NCBI RefSeq assembly: GCF_024753565.1
Contig: NZ_JANTPT010000003.1
Span: 171,521-235,520 of the forward strand
Direction of reading: 5' to 3'
DNA from: Mechercharimyces sp. CAU 1602
GTDB lineage: Bacteria; Bacillota; Bacilli; Thermoactinomycetales; JANTPT01
DNA length: 64,000 bases
Shown: piece after piece, positions 1 to 9,806 of the stretch
Numbering within the stretch: the stretch's first letter is position 1
Layout of the letters: each line of letters starts with the position of its first letter
Notes under the pieces: generated by a model
Seen by the model: only the letters and a program-made list of their open reading frames with translations
Database searches by the model: none
What the model was told of the DNA's origin: nothing
Program-made: the position numbers and the translations under genes

Positions 1-507
<507 letters not shown>

Positions 508-530
508 ATCGTTTCAACCTTTGAGAAGAA

Positions 531-568
531 GGGGAGAATGGGGCTCGATTCTTTCCCCCATTCTTCCT
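531..568 (+). terminator. Hairpin after rpoC, possible terminator
   Basis: The arms AGAATGGGG (535-543) and CCCCATTCT (556-564) pair perfectly and extend outward with G-U and G-C pairs. The sequence after the stem is pyrimidine-rich but has no clean T run, so it may terminate only partly or act as a processing site between rpoC and the str operon. Confidence 0.45.
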
Positions 569-578
569 GCTCTTCCTA

Positions 579-608
579 TTGACAATCACCTATGCAAGGT
601 GTTAATAT
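579..608 (+). promoter_or_regulatory. Sigma-A type promoter for ybxF-rpsL
   Basis: A perfect TTGACA (579-584) is followed after 18 bases by TAATAT (603-608). It lies just after the rpoC hairpin and 44 bases before the ybxF start, so it would give the str operon its own transcription start. Confidence 0.65.
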
Positions 609-651
609 GGCTTCGTGTGCTTGGGATGTGCCACTTTGGAGGGCGAGTGCG

Positions 652-915
652 ATGTCTTATGATAAAGTGAAACAAGCAAAGAGTTGTTTGATTGGAACCA
701 AGCAGACGAAGAAAGCCATCGAACAAGGGAAAGCACTAGAGGTGATCGTAGCCCGGGATGCGGAACCTCATATAACGCAAGGTATCGTTCAGATGTGCGA
801 AGATCATAAGGTTCAACTACAATTCGTAGATTCGATGAAAAAGTTAGGGAAAGCATGTGGAATCGAGGTGGGGGCGGCGACGGTTGCCATCCTTTCGATA
901 TCAGATAGCGTGTAA
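652..915 (+). CDS. ybxF: L7Ae/L30e-family K-turn RNA-binding protein (YbxF type)
   Basis: This 87-residue protein belongs to the L7Ae/L30e/S12e/Gadd45 family and is closest to B. subtilis YbxF, a kink-turn RNA-binding protein that can associate with the ribosome. The start at 652 ([10 protein letters not shown]) is preferred to an upstream in-frame ATG at 592 because TGGAGGG sits at 637-643 at proper spacing, and because 592 lies inside the promoter. The C-terminal signature [16 protein letters not shown] matches the family RNA-binding loop. It is the first gene of the str operon, 90 bases ahead of rpsL, its usual place in Bacillus. Confidence 0.9.
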   Translation: MSYDKVKQAKSCLIGTKQTKKAIEQGKALEVIVARDAEPHITQGIVQMCEDHKVQLQFVDSMKKLGKACGIEVGAATVAILSISDSV

Positions 916-1004
916 ATGAAATGAACGGGTTTCGTTTCGCCTGCTTTTTTAAAAAACGCCTGGATCTGTGGACTTAAATTTCGTAAAAAGGGAGGTGCAA
1001 CAAG

Positions 1005-1418
1005 ATGCCTACAATTAACCAGTTGGTACGTAAAGGTCGTAAAAGCAAAACGAGTAAATCGGACGCACCTGCTTTGCAGTATGGCTATAACAGCTTCCGC
1101 AAAGAGTTTACCAATCAAAGTTCGCCACAAAAACGGGGGGTCTGCACCCGTGTAGGGACGATGACGCCGAAGAAGCCTAACTCCGCGTTGCGGAAATACG
1201 CTCGTGTGCGCTTGAGCAATGGGATCGAAGTGACTGCCTACATTCCAGGGATTGGTCACAACCTGCAAGAGCACTCCGTGGTATTGGTACGTGGCGGTCG
1301 TGTAAAAGACTTGCCTGGTGTACGCTATCACATCGTTCGTGGTGCATTGGATACATCCGGTGTGAAGGATCGTATGCAAGCTCGCTCCAAGTATGGTGCG
1401 AAACGCCCTAAAAAATAA
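1005..1418 (+). CDS. rpsL: 30S ribosomal protein S12
   Basis: S12 sits at the decoding centre of the 30S subunit and influences accuracy. The protein has 137 residues, the normal length for Bacillus-type S12. The two loops carrying streptomycin-resistance positions are wild type: TPKKPNS with Lys56/Lys57, and [13 protein letters not shown] with Lys101. A GGGAGGTG ribosome binding site precedes the ATG. The gene is followed after 46 bases by rpsG within the str operon. Nothing unusual is seen. Confidence 0.98.
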   Translation: MPTINQLVRKGRKSKTSKSDAPALQYGYNSFRKEFTNQSSPQKRGVCTRVGTMTPKKPNSALRKYARVRLSNGIEVTAYIPGIGHNLQEHSVVLVRGGRVKDLPGVRYHIVRGALDTSGVKDRMQARSKYGAKRPKK

Positions 1419-1464
1419 CATGATAATATAAATTACAATAGATTACAGTAAAGGGGGGGGAATC

Positions 1465-1935
1465 ATGCCTCGTAAAGGTCCAGTAGATCGCCGGGAAGTA
1501 TTGCCAGATCCGATGTATAACAGCAAGTTGGTTACCCGTTTGATCAACCGTCTGATGTTGGATGGGAGAAAAGGTAAGGCCCAGCGGATTTTATATGATG
1601 CATTTGATTTGATTCGTGCTCGTTCTGGGAAAGATCCTATGGAAGTATTTGAACAAGCATTGAAAAACATTATGCCAGTCTTGGAAGTAAAAGCACGCCG
1701 TGTAGGTGGTGCAAACTACCAAGTACCAGTAGAAGTAAAGCCGGAGCGTCGTACCAGTTTGGGACTGCGTTGGTTGGTAAGCTATGCACGTCTTCGTGGT
1801 GAAAAAACCATGCAAGAACGTCTAGCTGGAGAAATCCTAGATGCTGCCAACAGCGCGGGTTCAGCTGTGAAGAAAAAAGAAGACGTTCACCGTATGGCAG
1901 AAGCAAACCGAGCATTTGCACATTATCGTTGGTAG
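1465..1935 (+). CDS. rpsG: 30S ribosomal protein S7
   Basis: S7 nucleates assembly of the 30S head and contacts the E-site tRNA. The 156-residue length and the sequence ([16 protein letters not shown] at the start, [21 protein letters not shown] near the end) are standard. A long purine-rich AAGGGGGGGG tract ends 5 bases before the ATG and acts as ribosome binding site. It lies between rpsL and fusA in the str operon. Confidence 0.98.
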   Translation: MPRKGPVDRREVLPDPMYNSKLVTRLINRLMLDGRKGKAQRILYDAFDLIRARSGKDPMEVFEQALKNIMPVLEVKARRVGGANYQVPVEVKPERRTSLGLRWLVSYARLRGEKTMQERLAGEILDAANSAGSAVKKKEDVHRMAEANRAFAHYRW

Positions 1936-1975
1936 AAACGAACTCTTTGTGTAAATAGCGAAAGGAGTATGTTCG

Positions 1976-4048
1976 ATGGCACGTGAGTTCTCCTTGAAAG
2001 ATACACGCAATATCGGGATCATGGCGCACATCGACGCAGGAAAGACAACAACGACTGAGCGTGTGTTGTTCTATACTGGTCGCGTTCACAAAATTGGTGA
2101 GGTACATGAAGGTGCCGCAACGATGGACTGGATGGAGCAAGAACAAGAGCGGGGGATCACCATTACATCCGCCGCTACCACGGCTCAGTGGAAAGACCAC
2201 CGGGTTAACATCATTGATACCCCAGGTCACGTTGACTTTACTGTTGAGGTGGAGCGTTCCCTTCGTGTATTGGATGGAGCGGTTGGGGTTTTCTGCGCTA
2301 AAGGTGGCGTAGAACCTCAGTCTGAAACTGTATGGCGTCAAGCTGACAAGTACGAAGTCCCACGTATCGCTTATGTAAATAAGATGGATATTATCGGTGC
2401 GGATTTCTTGGGTGCAGTGAGTCAGATGAAAGAGCAATTGGGTGCAAATGCAGTACCAATTCAATTGCCGATCGGTAAAGAAGATGAGTTTGAAGGTATT
2501 ATTGATCTCATCGAAAACTGTGCTTATTTTTATGAAGATGATTTGGGAACCCGCGCTGAGAAGCGTGAAATTCCTGCAGAATATCAAGAACTAGCTGAAG
2601 AGTATCGTACCATCCTCATCGAAGCAGTGGCTGAATTGCAAGAAGAGTTGATGGAGAAATACTTAGAAGGCGAAGAGTTAACAGTAGAAGAAATGAAATC
2701 GGCTTTACGTAAGGGCGTATGTAACGTTGAAATCATTCCTGTACTCTGTGGTTCTTCTTATAAAAACAAGGGTGTACAGCTCCTATTGGATGCGGTTGTA
2801 GAATATATGCCGTCTCCGCTCGATGTTCGGGCAATCCAAGGGGAACTGCCAGATGGTACGGAAGAAAAACGGGAATCGGATGATAACCAACCGTTTGCTG
2901 CTTTGGCTTTCAAAATCATGACTGACCCTTATGTTGGGAAATTAACCTTCTTCCGTGTGTACTCAGGTACCTTGGATTCCGGTTCGTACGTATTAAACTC
3001 CACCAAAGATAAGCGTGAGCGTGTGGGTCGTATCCTACAGATGCACGCTAATTCGCGGGAGGAGATCAAAACCGTATACGCTGGGGATATCGCTGCCGCA
3101 GTAGGGTTGAAAGATACTGGAACTGGAGACACCTTGTGCGAAGAGAAAAGCCCAATTATCTTGGAGTCGATGATCTTCCCAGATCCGGTTATTGAAATCG
3201 CGATCGAGCCGAAGACAAAGAGTGACCAAGATAAAATGTCGATGGCGCTCGCTAAGTTGGCAGAAGAAGATCCAACCTTCAAAACGATGACGAACGAAGA
3301 GACCGGACAGACGATCATTAAAGGGATGGGTGAACTCCACCTTGATATCATTGTTGACCGGTTGAGACGTGAGTTTAAAGTTGATGCCAACGTTGGTAAA
3401 CCTCAGGTTGCGTACAGAGAAACTTTCCGCTCCGCAGCTAAAGTGGAAGGAAAATTTGTTCGTCAGTCTGGTGGACGTGGACAATATGGTCACGTTTGGG
3501 TAGAATTTGAACCGAATACCGACGAAGGCGGCGGTTTTGAATTTGTCAACAAAATCGTGGGTGGTGTTGTTCCACGCGAATACATCCCAGCAGTACAAAA
3601 TGGGATCGAAGAATCCATGCAAAACGGTGTTCTTGCCGGTTATCCATTGGTTGATATCCGTGCGAGATTGGTTGATGGTTCTTACCATGATGTTGACTCC
3701 TCGGAGATGGCGTTTAAGATTGCCGGTTCGATGGCGCTTAAAGCAGCTAAATCCAAGTGTAACCCGGTTCTTTTAGAGCCTGTGATGAAAGTTGAAGTTA
3801 CAGTTCCAGAAGAATTCATGGGTGACATCATGGGTGATGTAAACTCCCGTCGTGGACGTGTTGAGGGAATGACCACTCGTGCTGGTGCACAAGTGATCAA
3901 TGCGATGGTTCCGCTGGCTGAAATGTTCGGTTATGCGACCACTCTACGCTCACGTACGCAAGGACGTGGAAACTACTCCATGCAGTTTGATCACTATGAA
4001 GAAGTACCGAAGAGTATTGCTGAAGAGATCATTGCCAACGGCTCTTGA
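1976..4048 (+). CDS. fusA: Elongation factor G
   Basis: EF-G is the GTPase that drives translocation of tRNA and mRNA on the ribosome. The 690-residue length is normal. The GTPase motifs are intact: P-loop AHIDAGKTT at residues 17-25, DTPGHVDF for G3 and NKMD for G4. The later domains carry the conserved GMGELHLDI and [10 protein letters not shown] motifs. The start follows a GAAAGGAG ribosome binding site. It lies 40 bases after rpsG and 70 bases before tuf. No change at fusidic-acid resistance positions was examined in detail. Confidence 0.98.
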   Translation: MAREFSLKDTRNIGIMAHIDAGKTTTTERVLFYTGRVHKIGEVHEGAATMDWMEQEQERGITITSAATTAQWKDHRVNIIDTPGHVDFTVEVERSLRVLDGAVGVFCAKGGVEPQSETVWRQADKYEVPRIAYVNKMDIIGADFLGAVSQMKEQLGANAVPIQLPIGKEDEFEGIIDLIENCAYFYEDDLGTRAEKREIPAEYQELAEEYRTILIEAVAELQEELMEKYLEGEELTVEEMKSALRKGVCNVEIIPVLCGSSYKNKGVQLLLDAVVEYMPSPLDVRAIQGELPDGTEEKRESDDNQPFAALAFKIMTDPYVGKLTFFRVYSGTLDSGSYVLNSTKDKRERVGRILQMHANSREEIKTVYAGDIAAAVGLKDTGTGDTLCEEKSPIILESMIFPDPVIEIAIEPKTKSDQDKMSMALAKLAEEDPTFKTMTNEETGQTIIKGMGELHLDIIVDRLRREFKVDANVGKPQVAYRETFRSAAKVEGKFVRQSGGRGQYGHVWVEFEPNTDEGGGFEFVNKIVGGVVPREYIPAVQNGIEESMQNGVLAGYPLVDIRARLVDGSYHDVDSSEMAFKIAGSMALKAAKSKCNPVLLEPVMKVEVTVPEEFMGDIMGDVNSRRGRVEGMTTRAGAQVINAMVPLAEMFGYATTLRSRTQGRGNYSMQFDHYEEVPKSIAEEIIANGS

Positions 4049-4056
4049 TTTTGTTA

Positions 4057-4081
4057 GCTCTTACCCTTTACTATAAAGAGC
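4057..4081 (+). promoter_or_regulatory. Hairpin/possible promoter in the fusA-tuf gap
   Basis: GCTCTT (4057-4062) and AAGAGC (4076-4081) can form a six-pair stem. TATAAA at 4073-4078 lies 15-16 bases after a TTTGTT/TTGTTA element. Bacillus has a separate tuf promoter at this place, so this may be a weak promoter or leader hairpin. The support is modest. Confidence 0.3.
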
Positions 4082-4118
4082 ATAATCTATTTTTATCTAC
4101 TAAAGGAGGATTTTAATC

Positions 4119-5312
4119 ATGGCAAGAGAAAAGTTTGAGCGTTCTAAGCCCCACGTAAACGTGGGAACCATCGGTCACGTTGACCACGGTAAAACCACTT
4201 TGACTGCAGCTATCACCACTGTATTGGCAGTACGTAGCGGTAGCGGTACTGCGCAAGCATTTGATCAAATCGATAACGCTCCTGAAGAAAGAGAGCGTGG
4301 GATTACGATCGCAACCTCGCACGTAGAATACGAAACTGAAAACCGTCACTATGCTCACGTTGACTGCCCAGGTCACGCTGACTACGTGAAAAACATGATC
4401 ACCGGTGCGGCACAAATGGACGGTTCCATCTTGGTTGTATCCGCAGCTGATGGTCCAATGCCACAAACCCGTGAGCACATCTTGCTCTCTAACCAAGTAG
4501 GCGTTGAACATATCGTTGTCTTCTTGAACAAAGTAGATATGGTTGACGATGAAGAGTTGTTGGAACTCGTTGAAATGGAAGTTCGTGAACTTCTTTCCGA
4601 GTACAACTTCCCTGGTGACGATGTACCTGTAGTTGCAGGTTCCGCACTACGCGCTTTGGAAGATCCAGAAGGCGAGTATGGCGATAAAATTCTCGAATTG
4701 ATGGCGGCTGTGGACGAGTTCGTTCCAACCCCAGAACGTGATAATGCAAAGCCTTTCTTGATGCCTGTTGAGGACGTATTCACCATTACGGGTCGTGGTA
4801 CCGTTGCTACCGGTCGTGTAGAGCGTGGAACCATCACCGTAGGTGACGAAATCGAAATCGTAGGTATGGCTGAAGAAACCAAAAAAACCACCGTTACTGG
4901 TGTAGAGATGTTCCGTAAGCTTCTTGATTCCGCTGAAGCTGGCGATAACATTGGTGCGCTTCTGCGTGGTGTTGACCGTGAACAAATCCAGCGTGGTCAA
5001 GTATTGGCCAAGCCAGGTTCGGTAAACCCACACACCAAGTTTGAAGCACAAGTATACGTACTTGGCAAGGATGAAGGTGGACGTCACACCCCGTTCTTTA
5101 ACGGTTACCGTCCACAGTTCTACTTCCGTACCACGGACGTAACAGGTGTTATCCACTTGCCAGAAGGTACCGAAATGGTAATGCCTGGTGACAACATCGA
5201 AATGACCGTTGAATTGATCGCGCCAATCGCGATTGAAGACGGTACTCGCTTCGCGATTCGCGAAGGTGGCCGCACCGTAGGTGCTGGTGCCGTAACCAAA
5301 ATCACCGAGTAA
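4119..5312 (+). CDS. tuf: Elongation factor Tu
   Basis: EF-Tu delivers aminoacyl-tRNA to the ribosome as a GTP complex. The 397-residue protein has the P-loop GHVDHGKTT (residues 19-27), DCPGHADY and NKVD motifs, and the C-terminal barrel ending in [19 protein letters not shown] precedes the ATG. It is the last gene of the str operon and is followed at once by a strong terminator. In B. subtilis the S10 operon starts a few hundred bases downstream; here about 27 kb of other genes intervene. Confidence 0.98.
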   Translation: MAREKFERSKPHVNVGTIGHVDHGKTTLTAAITTVLAVRSGSGTAQAFDQIDNAPEERERGITIATSHVEYETENRHYAHVDCPGHADYVKNMITGAAQMDGSILVVSAADGPMPQTREHILLSNQVGVEHIVVFLNKVDMVDDEELLELVEMEVRELLSEYNFPGDDVPVVAGSALRALEDPEGEYGDKILELMAAVDEFVPTPERDNAKPFLMPVEDVFTITGRGTVATGRVERGTITVGDEIEIVGMAEETKKTTVTGVEMFRKLLDSAEAGDNIGALLRGVDREQIQRGQVLAKPGSVNPHTKFEAQVYVLGKDEGGRHTPFFNGYRPQFYFRTTDVTGVIHLPEGTEMVMPGDNIEMTVELIAPIAIEDGTRFAIREGGRTVGAGAVTKITE

Positions 5313-5324
5313 TTCTTATGTGAT

Positions 5325-5367
5325 CAACCCCTCACAAGTTATCCAACTTGTGAGGGGTTGTTTTTTT
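5325..5367 (+). terminator. Rho-independent terminator of the str operon
   Basis: A perfect 16-pair stem (5325-5340 with 5345-5360), a four-base loop ATCC and a run of seven T directly after. It is one of the strongest terminators in the window and closes the str operon. Confidence 0.95.
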
Positions 5368-5421
5368 GTTTATGAAAAGAAGTAGATAGAGTCAAAGCGG
5401 AGTTCGTTGTTGCAATAGAAA

Positions 5422-5445
5422 AAGGGAGCGAACCTTCGCTCCCTT
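5422..5445 (-). terminator. Terminator of the first ABC pair
   Basis: AAGGGAGCGAA (5422-5432) and TTCGCTCCCTT (5435-5445) pair perfectly. Read on the minus strand it is followed by TTTCTATT, which fits termination of the minus-strand ABC operon ending at 5454. Confidence 0.75.
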
Positions 5446-5453
5446 GGTAGTAC

Positions 5454-6431
5454 TTAAGCTGCGATATCACGTTTGTTAAAGACAATCCAAGAGACGGCAA
5501 TAAAAATGATCCAATGGATAGCGAGGATAGCGAGTGAAAATGATAATGTTTGCCCGTCGAAGTAAGGTGGTGAATTGGATAGATATATACTTAAATCGGT
5601 ATTGGCTAGGAAGTAATACTTTACAAAGTTTATATCTTGGATAGAGGCGATGACGATGACAGGTTGACTGGCAAACATTAGGAAGATAGATGTACCAATA
5701 GCGACAGCACTGCTACGGAAAATACTCGAAATGGCAAATGCGAACGTTACAATGATGAGTAGAGAAATCGTAGCTAATCCATATTCTCCAAGCACACTTG
5801 CGATCATACTCTTCTCAATCACTTTGCCATCTTGATATAACAGTTTTGCTGAATCTACTTGATCAAAGCCAAAGAGGAGGGCCCCAAAGAGAAAAGAGCT
5901 AATAAAAGTGAGTAAGAGAAGGCTAAGCGCAAACAGAAATGATGAGATGTATTTAGAGAGTAAAATCTTGCTACGAGAAGCTGAACGAATCAGAAGGAGC
6001 TTGATGGTGCCCCAAGAAAACTCTCCAGCGATACTGATGGAAGAGACGATAACCGTAAACAAGATGATAAGTGTAACGAGGCCGACAGACTGATTCATAA
6101 AGCCCCAGAATGTAGACTCTGTCGGTGGAAGATCATGGTCGAGTCGATATTGATTGAGAGCAATCTGTTCTTCCCATTGCTCCATAACATCGGCAGGTAG
6201 GTCTTCAGAGTTATTTAGGCTCTGTTGTAAATGGTTGTTCTCTTCTTTAAGTGACTCTTGCCATTCATTGTTTACCTTAATATCGCCAAAGACGGAACCG
6301 GTCGCTTGATGCTTGCTAAGCATAGCATGTGCGAGAGAAGCGAGAAGAATAAGGCCAATCATGACCAACGTTCCGATGCGACGGTATGTTTTCATGTTTT
6401 CATTTTGAATAAGCCGGATTAAATTAGCCAA
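5454..6431 (-). CDS. ABC-2 type transporter permease (BcrB-like), copy 1
   Basis: A 325-residue membrane protein, probably the transmembrane partner of the ATPase encoded just upstream. It opens with the cytoplasmic motif LIRLIQNENMKTYRRIGT, followed by one membrane helix, a long polar extracellular loop (about residues 45-110) and about five further helices, the plan of ABC-2 permeases of the bacitracin-resistance kind. The TTG start at 6431 overlaps the ATPase stop by 8 bases and has GGAGGG at suitable spacing, which implies translational coupling. It is clearly paralogous to the permease at 14228-15193 (same N-terminal motif and a shared FSWGTIKLLL segment). The transported substrate is unknown; export of or resistance to an envelope-active compound is an inference. 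Confidence 0.85.
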   Translation of the reverse strand: MANLIRLIQNENMKTYRRIGTLVMIGLILLASLAHAMLSKHQATGSVFGDIKVNNEWQESLKEENNHLQQSLNNSEDLPADVMEQWEEQIALNQYRLDHDLPPTESTFWGFMNQSVGLVTLIILFTVIVSSISIAGEFSWGTIKLLLIRSASRSKILLSKYISSFLFALSLLLLTFISSFLFGALLFGFDQVDSAKLLYQDGKVIEKSMIASVLGEYGLATISLLIIVTFAFAISSIFRSSAVAIGTSIFLMFASQPVIVIASIQDINFVKYYFLANTDLSIYLSNSPPYFDGQTLSFSLAILAIHWIIFIAVSWIVFNKRDIAA

Positions 6432-7350
6432 TGTTCGTCCCTCCTGTCACTTCTAAAAATTTATCTTCAAGTGTAAGTGTTGTTGGTTGGATGCTGTAGA
6501 TCGCAATTTGATGGCTGACAAGGAGGTGAACAAGCTCAGGAATTTGCTCGCGTTGAAGAGCAAGCTGCAAGCCATCGTCTGTAAGAACGGGCTTTTGGTC
6601 TGGAAGATAAGTAGCGAGTAATCGCTTTGCCTCTGCGATCGGCTCTACTTCTAACATGATTTTTTGTTCTGTTTCAGCGGAGACAAATTCTCTAATCTCC
6701 TTAATATCAACCAACTTTCCTTCCTGAATGATACCGATACGGTCACACATCATCTCCATCTCGGAGAGGAGGTGACTAGAGACGATGATCGCAATATTTT
6801 CTTCCTTGGTTAGTTTGCGCAAGTATTGACGAATCTCGCGAATTCCAGCGGGATCTAAGCCGTTGGTAGGCTCGTCCAGAATCAGTACCGAAGGAGAATG
6901 TAAAAGTGCTTGTGCTAGACCTAGACGTTGTCTCATCCCTAACGAGTAGGTTTTTACTTTTTCGTGGATACGTTTTTCCAATCCAACGAGACGTATCACG
7001 TGATTGATTCGCCGTCGGTTGACCCCGCTACACATACGCCAATAATGAACGAGATTTTGATGCCCCGTTAGAAAGGGATACAGTTCTGGGTTTTCAACAA
7101 TGGCTCCCACTTGGGAAATCGCTTTTGCAAAGTCTTGTTTCAAATTGATACCATTAATGATCACTTTCCCACTGGTCATCCCCATCAGACCAACAATCAT
7201 GCGTATGGTTGTCGTTTTCCCCGCCCCATTGGGACCAAGAAAACCAAACACCTCACCCGGATATATATCCATACTAAGATCGTGAATAATGGTCTTTTTC
7301 CCGATTTTCTTGGTTAAATGTTGTAACTGTAAGACCGGTTGCTTCTGCAT
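6424..7350 (-). CDS. ABC transporter ATPase (BcrA-like), copy 1
   Basis: A 308-residue ATP-binding subunit. Walker A GPNGAGKTT is at about residues 39-47, the signature is SLGMRQRLG, Walker B leads into LILDEPTNGLDP and the H-loop is in VSSHLLSEM. The roughly 90-residue C-terminal extension after the ATPase core is typical of the drug-resistance subfamily that includes BcrA. The start at 7350 is chosen over an ATG ten codons upstream because AAAGGAGG lies 8 bases before it. It forms a two-gene unit with the downstream permease and is paralogous to the ATPase at 15186-16109. No obvious promoter was found upstream. Confidence 0.9.
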   Translation of the reverse strand: MQKQPVLQLQHLTKKIGKKTIIHDLSMDIYPGEVFGFLGPNGAGKTTTIRMIVGLMGMTSGKVIINGINLKQDFAKAISQVGAIVENPELYPFLTGHQNLVHYWRMCSGVNRRRINHVIRLVGLEKRIHEKVKTYSLGMRQRLGLAQALLHSPSVLILDEPTNGLDPAGIREIRQYLRKLTKEENIAIIVSSHLLSEMEMMCDRIGIIQEGKLVDIKEIREFVSAETEQKIMLEVEPIAEAKRLLATYLPDQKPVLTDDGLQLALQREQIPELVHLLVSHQIAIYSIQPTTLTLEDKFLEVTGGTNIG

Positions 7351-7711
7351 CGATGTAGCCTCCTTTGGTAAGATCATCACATCTGTATTTAGAAACTATA
7401 AATAATAGAAAAAATATAATGATTACGGTTCATGCTGCTTCCTAAAAAGATGGCGGGCTTTATTTATTAAGGACAGCTAGCAAAAAAATGTTTATCTATT
7501 TCTATTGATATAAGAATATCATAATCACAGCGATCGTAAAAATCAACAAATATTTACACAAGATCTTCCTTTTATATATAAATACCCTACTCCGTTGGGG
7601 ATAGTAACGAAGTAGGGTATTTACTCTTTCTAGCAGTTGTTAGCTAGTAATGGGGATCTACTTATAGTAAATCCATGTTAAATAGGGATAGAGTGCGAAC
7701 TTTAGATGGAA
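7351..7711. other. Intergenic region between ABC pair 1 and subtilase 1
   Basis: No credible gene is seen. It is AT-rich and holds the hairpin at 7580-7622 and, presumably, an unrecognised promoter of the ABC pair. Confidence 0.6.
7580..7622 (-). terminator. Terminator of subtilase 1
   Basis: AAATACCCTACT (7580-7591) pairs with AGTAGGGTATTT (7611-7622), and inner CGTT/AACG bases extend the stem. It lies 90 bases past the end of the minus-strand subtilase. T-rich bases follow on the minus side, though the hairpin could act in either direction. Confidence 0.75.
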
Positions 7712-8989
7712 TTAACGGTTAAGCCACTCGTAAAACCAGTCATACCAGCTCATATTGTCATCATCTTGCGTAGTTTCTTCTTCTTCACCATTGCCATTAT
7801 CGCCACCGTTGTCAGAACCGATCGCTTTTGCTGCATTCACGCGACCATAGGTCCACTTATCACCGGTACCATCGATTTGATCCGCAGAACTTTGGATAGA
7901 ATCGCGAATCTCATCAGCTGCCATTCCTTGTGAAGAGAGAAGTGCTGCTACACCAGCTACGTGTGGGGAAGCCATAGAGGTTCCACTGTATTTCACGTAC
8001 TCTCCGTTTAATTCGGTCGAGATGATGTCTACTCCAGGAGCTGCTACATCTACCCAGTCACCATAGTTGGAGAAATCAGCGATGGTGTCATTAGCATCGA
8101 CAGCTGCAACTGACAGTGCACCTTCATAATAGGCTGGGTAAGACGGAGAAGATGTGGATTCGTTACCGGCAGCGGCTACAACAAGCACACCTTTGCTGAC
8201 TGCATATTCAACTGCATCTTCGATTACTTGGGAAGATTGAGGACCACCCAGACTTAGGTTAATCACTTGTGCACCATTATCGGCAGCGTAGGTAATTCCA
8301 TTAGCAACGGATTCATTTGTACCCGAACCGTTTGCATCTAGTACGCGTACAGGCATGATTTGCACTTCAGGTGCTACGCCAGCTACTCCAATACCGTTAT
8401 TGGTTGCAGCTCCAATTGTACCTGCAACGTGGGTGCCATGACCTTGCTCGTCGGAAGCATCGTTATCATCGTCTACGAAGTCATATCCTTCGATTACTTT
8501 TCCACTAAGGTCAGGATGATCACTTTGTACACCAGTATCGATGACAGCGACAACTGTATCGCTACTGCCCTTGGTTGTATCCCATACTTCTGGAACACTC
8601 ATATTTTGCGGGCCGTATTGATCAGATTCGTACATAGGGTCATCTGGAGTCCAGGATGCTTTGTACTCGATAATTGGCTCTGCATACTCAACATTTTCCA
8701 TGTCACTGTACTCAGCGATTGCTTCTTCAACGGACTGACCTTCTACTTCGACAACATCAAAGTCAAGGCTTTCATTCTGCTCCAACACGTTAGATTTCTC
8801 TGCACGGTGGATCGATTTTCTTACTTTTTCTGAAGTTTTATCGCTAAACTTGACTACAATCTCATCGGAGGACTTTGTTTCCGCCGAGGCAGTGTCCAAT
8901 CCTACCGCGGGAAGATTGTTAGATAGTGGGAGTGTTACAGCTAGTCCCACAGCGGCAAATATTGAGAAAGCTTGCTTTGTACCTTTCAT
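7712..8989 (-). CDS. Secreted subtilisin-family serine protease, core-only form
   Basis: A 425-residue peptidase S8 pre-pro-enzyme. A signal peptide covers about residues 1-36. An I9-type prodomain (about 40-110) ends in the EYAEPIIEY element shared by all four subtilases here. The catalytic domain has Asp151 in VIDTGV, His184 in HGTHVAG, oxyanion Asn276 in AAAGN and Ser338 in GTSMASPHVAG. Spacing and motifs are of the thermitase type. Unlike the other three it has no PPC domain. After the catalytic domain comes a Gly/Asn/Glu/Asp-rich linker and a short aromatic tail MSWYDWFYEWLNR. The start has AAAGGAG 7 bases upstream. It is probably an extracellular protease; its target is unknown. Confidence 0.95.
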   Translation of the reverse strand: MKGTKQAFSIFAAVGLAVTLPLSNNLPAVGLDTASAETKSSDEIVVKFSDKTSEKVRKSIHRAEKSNVLEQNESLDFDVVEVEGQSVEEAIAEYSDMENVEYAEPIIEYKASWTPDDPMYESDQYGPQNMSVPEVWDTTKGSSDTVVAVIDTGVQSDHPDLSGKVIEGYDFVDDDNDASDEQGHGTHVAGTIGAATNNGIGVAGVAPEVQIMPVRVLDANGSGTNESVANGITYAADNGAQVINLSLGGPQSSQVIEDAVEYAVSKGVLVVAAAGNESTSSPSYPAYYEGALSVAAVDANDTIADFSNYGDWVDVAAPGVDIISTELNGEYVKYSGTSMASPHVAGVAALLSSQGMAADEIRDSIQSSADQIDGTGDKWTYGRVNAAKAIGSDNGGDNGNGEEEETTQDDDNMSWYDWFYEWLNR

Positions 8990-9734
8990 CGAAAAACTCC
9001 TTTTTTAAAATATTGCATCAAAGATGCGATTTTCCCTATGCTTTGCTACTTGATAAGTATAAAAGCAAGGCAAGAATGAGCGTGTGATGATAAGTATGAG
9101 ATTCAATAGATTGATAGGAACCTATCCTGAAATGTCTTTTTTTCCTTGCAGCTCATCTTTTCACTATGATAAAGCATTCATTTTGATTTGTAAATATGAA
9201 TCAATCAATTTTTTTAATTTAAGCGTAATAATTTTTGCTGGTGCAAGTATTTAGTATAATTTGGTTTATTTAATACCTTATATAGGGAAAATAGAAATAT
9301 ATAGCATAATAGAATGGGAGAATTCATCTCTTACCCTACTATGATGAGAAAAGGTGTAGTCACATCTTGTTATATCTGTATTATGAGGTCGGTGCTGTGT
9401 GAAATAATATGCAGTCCAGCTCACCACTGCTTTGTGAAGTGTACAAATTCAAGTCTTTAATATAACAAAAATAGCAACAAAAATATTAGTTGATAAGAGA
9501 TGGGTGTGAGTGTTGGGATGAGTCTTGCATATTCTTTGCTATCACAGTAGGTGTTGCAAGTTTTCATCTGCATACACCTAGAGAGTTTTTATAACTCTTC
9601 TGGGATAATAAATCGAGATGTTTATATATATTAGTGAAATATGAAGTTAGTGTGTAATACCCGTTTAAACAAAGAATAAACACAAAATTCACCTTTCAAT
9701 ATGAGTGTAGACCCTCGATACTGCTCTCAACCTT
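8990..9734. other. AT-rich intergenic region upstream of subtilase 1
   Basis: I see no credible gene. Short dyads are present: GCATC-AAA-GATGC (9014-9026), which would lie in the 5' UTR of subtilase 1; the palindrome GATAGG-AA-CCTATC (9113-9126); and TAGGTGT/ACACCTA (9548-9580). A GATAGGTT element also occurs upstream of subtilase 2 (near 11787-11794, minus strand), so it might be a shared control site. No confident sigma-A promoter was identified. Confidence 0.5.
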
Positions 9735-9776
9735 AAATAGCCCGCCACGATCTCATGAGATCGTGGCGGGCTATTT
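9735..9776 (-). terminator. Perfect 42-bp palindrome, terminator of subtilase 2
   Basis: Each half is 21 bases and the match is perfect, centred on TCATGA. It lies 30 bases beyond the end of the minus-strand subtilase at 9807. The outer pairs are A-T rich and the core is G-C rich, so it should act as a strong hairpin, possibly from both sides. Confidence 0.75.
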
Positions 9777-9806
9777 ATTTGTATGAAAGGACGAGAATAC
9801 GATTGT

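Noticed and set aside
592..651. Longer N-terminus for the YbxF-like protein starting at ATG 592
   Set aside because: ATG 592 lies within the -35/-10 promoter interval. The downstream ATG 652 has a good ribosome binding site and fits the family length.
813..1421. Long minus-strand open frame over rpsL, and many similar frames opposite ribosomal genes, fusA and tuf
   Set aside because: They are antisense shadows with no ribosome binding site and protein-unlike composition.
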